This document shows positions 61,716-64,000 of a stretch of DNA of 64,000 nt, in pieces. The notes beneath the pieces were generated by a model. The model saw only the letters and a program-made list of their open reading frames with translations, did no database searches and was not told where the DNA came from. The number at the start of each line of letters is the position of its first letter. Position 1 is the stretch's first letter. This stretch comes from Caulobacter zeae. Its GTDB lineage: Bacteria; Pseudomonadota; Alphaproteobacteria; Caulobacterales; Caulobacteraceae. The position numbers and the translations under genes were made by a program. The stretch spans positions 1-64,000 of the forward strand of contig NZ_PJRS01000009.1 of the NCBI RefSeq assembly GCF_002858925.1. The letters run 5' to 3'.

Positions 61716-62873
61716 CTACATCAGCGAGCCCTTGCCGCTGGTGACTTCGGTGTAGCGATGGACCCGCACGGCCTGCACGAGGCCAAAGCCGATCATCACC
61801 GTCATCATCACGGTGCCGCCGTACGACAGCATCGGCATGGGCACGCCCACCACCGGGGCCAGGCCCATGACCATGGCCCCGTTGATCAGCACGTAGAGGG
61901 CGAAGGTCGCCGTCACGCCCGAGGCCGCCAGGCGCCCGAAGTGGCTGTGGCTGATCGAGGCGATGCGCAGGGCCATGAAGATCACCACGCCGTACAGCGC
62001 CAGCACCCACAGGCAACCGACGAAGCCGAACTCCTCGGCCAGGGTGGCGAAGATGAAGTCGGTCTGCTTTTCCGGCAGGAAATTCAGCTGGCTCTGCGAG
62101 CCCAGGCCAAAGCCCTTGCCCAAGAGGCCGCCGGAGCCCAGGGCGATCTTGGACTGGTAGATGTGGTAGCCCGAGCCCGACTGGTCGGCCTCGGGGTTGA
62201 GGAAGGTCAGGACCCGCTTGCGCTGGTAGTCGTGCAGCACGAACAGCACGAAGGGCGGGATGGCCACCAGGGCCCCGATGACGCCGGTGGCGATCACCCG
62301 CCAGGAGAGGCCCGCGAGCACGACGATGGCCAGCCCCGTCATGGCGATCAGCATGGCGGTGCCCAGGTCGGGCTGGTGGGCGACCAGCAACACCGGCGCG
62401 CCGATCATCGCCAACGGGACCAGAAGCCGCCAGGAGAACCGGGCGCTGTCGGCCGACAGGCCGTGGTAATAGCGGGCCAGGGCCAGCACGACGCCGATCT
62501 TCATGATCTCGGACGGCTGGAAGCGGAAGCCGCCGATCGACAGCCAGCGCTGGGCGCCCAGCGACACGTCGCCGACCACCTCCACCGCCACCAGCAGCAG
62601 GAGCCCCACCCCGTAGACGGGATAGGCCAGGGTGAACCAGACCCGCAGGTCGACCATCGCCAGGATGATCATCATGATGAAGTAGAGGCCGAAACGCAGC
62701 AGGTGCTTGTCGGCCCAGGGCTCCCACGAGGCGCCCGCGATCGAGAACAGCATCAAGGCCCCCGAGCCCGCGATCAGGCACAGGAGCAGGCAGAAGGTCC
62801 AGTCGATCTCCATGAACTTGATGATCGGCCGGTCGCGTTCGCCGGGCCGGGAGAGGCCGCCGCTGAGGGTCAT
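61716..62873 (-). CDS. rodA: Rod-shape peptidoglycan polymerase RodA
   Basis: 385 residues with about ten membrane helices. SEDS motifs: VAHQPDLGTAMLIAM, LGSGGLLGKGFGLGSQSQLNFLPEKQTDFIFATLAEEFGF and GVPMPMLSYGGTVMM. It polymerises glycan strands for side-wall growth together with PBP2, whose gene overlaps its start by 4 bases. Confidence 0.95.
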   Translation of the reverse strand: MTLSGGLSRPGERDRPIIKFMEIDWTFCLLLCLIAGSGALMLFSIAGASWEPWADKHLLRFGLYFIMMIILAMVDLRVWFTLAYPVYGVGLLLLVAVEVVGDVSLGAQRWLSIGGFRFQPSEIMKIGVVLALARYYHGLSADSARFSWRLLVPLAMIGAPVLLVAHQPDLGTAMLIAMTGLAIVVLAGLSWRVIATGVIGALVAIPPFVLFVLHDYQRKRVLTFLNPEADQSGSGYHIYQSKIALGSGGLLGKGFGLGSQSQLNFLPEKQTDFIFATLAEEFGFVGCLWVLALYGVVIFMALRIASISHSHFGRLAASGVTATFALYVLINGAMVMGLAPVVGVPMPMLSYGGTVMMTVMIGFGLVQAVRVHRYTEVTSGKGSLM

Positions 62874-64000
62874 ATGTGGCCTCCCTGGGGTGGCTGGCCG
62901 GTCGTCGGGGTCGTCGCCTCGGGGGGCGGCGGAGCGCCCTCCTCCGGCTCGTCGGGCGCGGCGCCTTCGACGACGCCGTCGGCGGTCTCGACCGGGGCCT
63001 CGGGCAGAGGCATGGGACGCTCGATGCGGGCGCGGATCTCCGGATCCTTCAGCAGGGCCACCCGCATCACCTCGCGGGCGCGCGGGGCGCCGGCGGTGGC
63101 GCCGCCCAGGCCCCCGTGCTCGACCAGCACCGCCACGGCGTAGCGCGGGTCGTCATAGGGCGCGAAGGCCACGAACAGGTTGTGGTCCTTGAGCTTCCAC
63201 TGCACCGACGCGCTGTTGCGGCTCTTGGCCTTGTCGTAGCTGCGGACCTGGGCCGTGCCGGTCTTGCCGGCCATCTGCACGTCGCCCAGACCCAGCTGGC
63301 TCTGGCGATAGGCCGTGCCGCGCACGTCGTTGGCCACGGCCGCCATGCCGCCGCGCACGTAGTCGAGGTGCTCCTTGGAGAAGGGCAAATCGGGCACGTC
63401 GGCGCCGCTGGGCTGCTCAACGCCGCCGACCGACTTGATCAGGCGCGGGTTCAGGGCCTTGCGGCCATTGGCCAGGCGCGCGGTCATCACCGCCAGTTGC
63501 AGGGCGTTGACACTCAGCGCGCCCTGGCCGATGCCGTAGCTGGGGGTCTCGCCCGGAAACCAGATCTGGTTGGCCGGATTGCGCTTGAAGGCCCGCTTCT
63601 TCCACTCGCGGTCGGGGACGATGCCCTTTTTCTGGCCGGGAATGCCGATGTCGAAGATCTCGCCGAAGCCCATGCCGCGCGCGGCCGTGGCGATGGCGTC
63701 GGGGCCAATCTTCAGCGCCGTCTGGTAGAAGTAGATGTCGCACGAGTTCTTGATGGCGTCGTGCATGTTCTGGGCGCCGTGGCCGCCCTTCTGCCAGCAG
63801 CGCCAGGTGCGGCCGCCGTAGTACCAGCTGCCCGGGCAGTTGATGCGGATGTTCGGATCGATGCCCGCCGCCAGCGCGGCCAGGCCCACCGTCGGCTTGA
63901 AGGTCGAGCCCGGCGGATAGGTGCCGGTCATCGCCTTGTCGAGCAGCGGCTTGCGCTCGTACTCCGACAGCGCCCGGTATTCCGCGCCCGACAGGCCCTT
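62870..64000 (-). CDS. mrdA: Penicillin-binding protein 2 (transpeptidase), 3' part
   Basis: Partial: the reading frame is open to the end of the window, so the N-terminus and about 250 residues are missing. 376 codons are seen. Active-site motifs are PPGSTFKPTVGL (SxxK), NSCDIYFYQ (SxD-like second motif) and AGKTGTAQVRSYDK (KTG). A Pro/Glu-rich tail (EEGAPPPPEATTPTTG) ends the protein. It is the D,D-transpeptidase partner of RodA in the elongasome. Confidence 0.95.
   Translation of the reverse strand, partial: KGLSGAEYRALSEYERKPLLDKAMTGTYPPGSTFKPTVGLAALAAGIDPNIRINCPGSWYYGGRTWRCWQKGGHGAQNMHDAIKNSCDIYFYQTALKIGPDAIATAARGMGFGEIFDIGIPGQKKGIVPDREWKKRAFKRNPANQIWFPGETPSYGIGQGALSVNALQLAVMTARLANGRKALNPRLIKSVGGVEQPSGADVPDLPFSKEHLDYVRGGMAAVANDVRGTAYRQSQLGLGDVQMAGKTGTAQVRSYDKAKSRNSASVQWKLKDHNLFVAFAPYDDPRYAVAVLVEHGGLGGATAGAPRAREVMRVALLKDPEIRARIERPMPLPEAPVETADGVVEGAAPDEPEEGAPPPPEATTPTTGQPPQGGHI

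Noticed and set aside
1-64000. Mobile elements, prophage genes or CRISPR arrays
   Set aside because: No transposase, integrase, phage structural gene or regularly spaced repeat was found; the repeats seen are scattered intergenic palindromes.

Overview
This window looks like a chromosomal segment from a Caulobacter-type alphaproteobacterium. It is very GC-rich and dense. It carries several genes and gene orders I know from Caulobacter crescentus: divK-pleD with a CtrA-like site, the dipM-pcm-surE-serS row, ftsN next to nagZ-scpA-scpB-tatABC, and two large TonB-dependent receptors. GANTC (CcrM) sites and CtrA-like TTAA-N7-TTAA motifs sit in some promoters. I see no phage, transposon, CRISPR array or rRNA. 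Every gap between genes is shorter than 300 bases. All placements rest on reading translations and motifs by eye; no database search was run.

Layout. 1-10.5 kb: queuosine genes (tgt, queA), an EEP-fold hydrolase, an HD hydrolase, three cyclophilins in a row, coaD, gyrA and sodC. 10.6-16 kb: dipM, pcm, surE, serS and a parDE toxin-antitoxin pair. 16-23 kb: tatABC, scpB, scpA, nagZ, ftsN, dgt and erpA, which cover envelope, division and chromosome maintenance. 23.3-26.9 kb: a DAHP synthase preceded by an aromatic-codon leader peptide and attenuator, then exonuclease III and two uncharacterised proteins. 27-38.4 kb: two nutrient-uptake clusters (TonB-dependent receptor plus di-heme peroxidase plus TonB; then receptor plus membrane protein plus PepSY protein), with a GST/WYL-regulator pair between them. 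38.4-44.4 kb: a tRNA-Gly, an HD oxygenase-like protein, two TraB/GumN paralogues and, between those paralogues, an operon of three related membrane proteins with a small XRE regulator. 44.5-54 kb: dCTP deaminase, glycosyltransferase, metZ, apaG, two small RhiA-like proteins, hslO, an M20 amidohydrolase, a Nudix hydrolase and rpmG. 54-64 kb: glutaminyl cyclase, pleD-divK, a HAD protein with dinB, argP/argO, a membrane-protein/winged-helix pair with twin palindromic operators, an OmpA-like protein, rodA and the 3' part of the PBP2 gene.

Main points for a second look are: (1) a textbook-style attenuator upstream of the DAHP synthase gene, with a leader peptide containing Phe-Trp-Tyr-Phe-Ser-Tyr and mutually exclusive antiterminator and terminator helices; (2) a Tgt that has lost two of the three zinc-binding cysteines; (3) GyrA with Ala and Phe at the two classic quinolone positions; (4) a four-gene operon of three membrane proteins sharing a DExxR signature with an XRE regulator; (5) two sets of twin palindromic operators next to dedicated small regulators; (6) a hairpin that would hide the ribosome-binding site of a TonB-dependent receptor; and (7) a family of about 120-bp intergenic repeats with the core AGCTGAAAACG.
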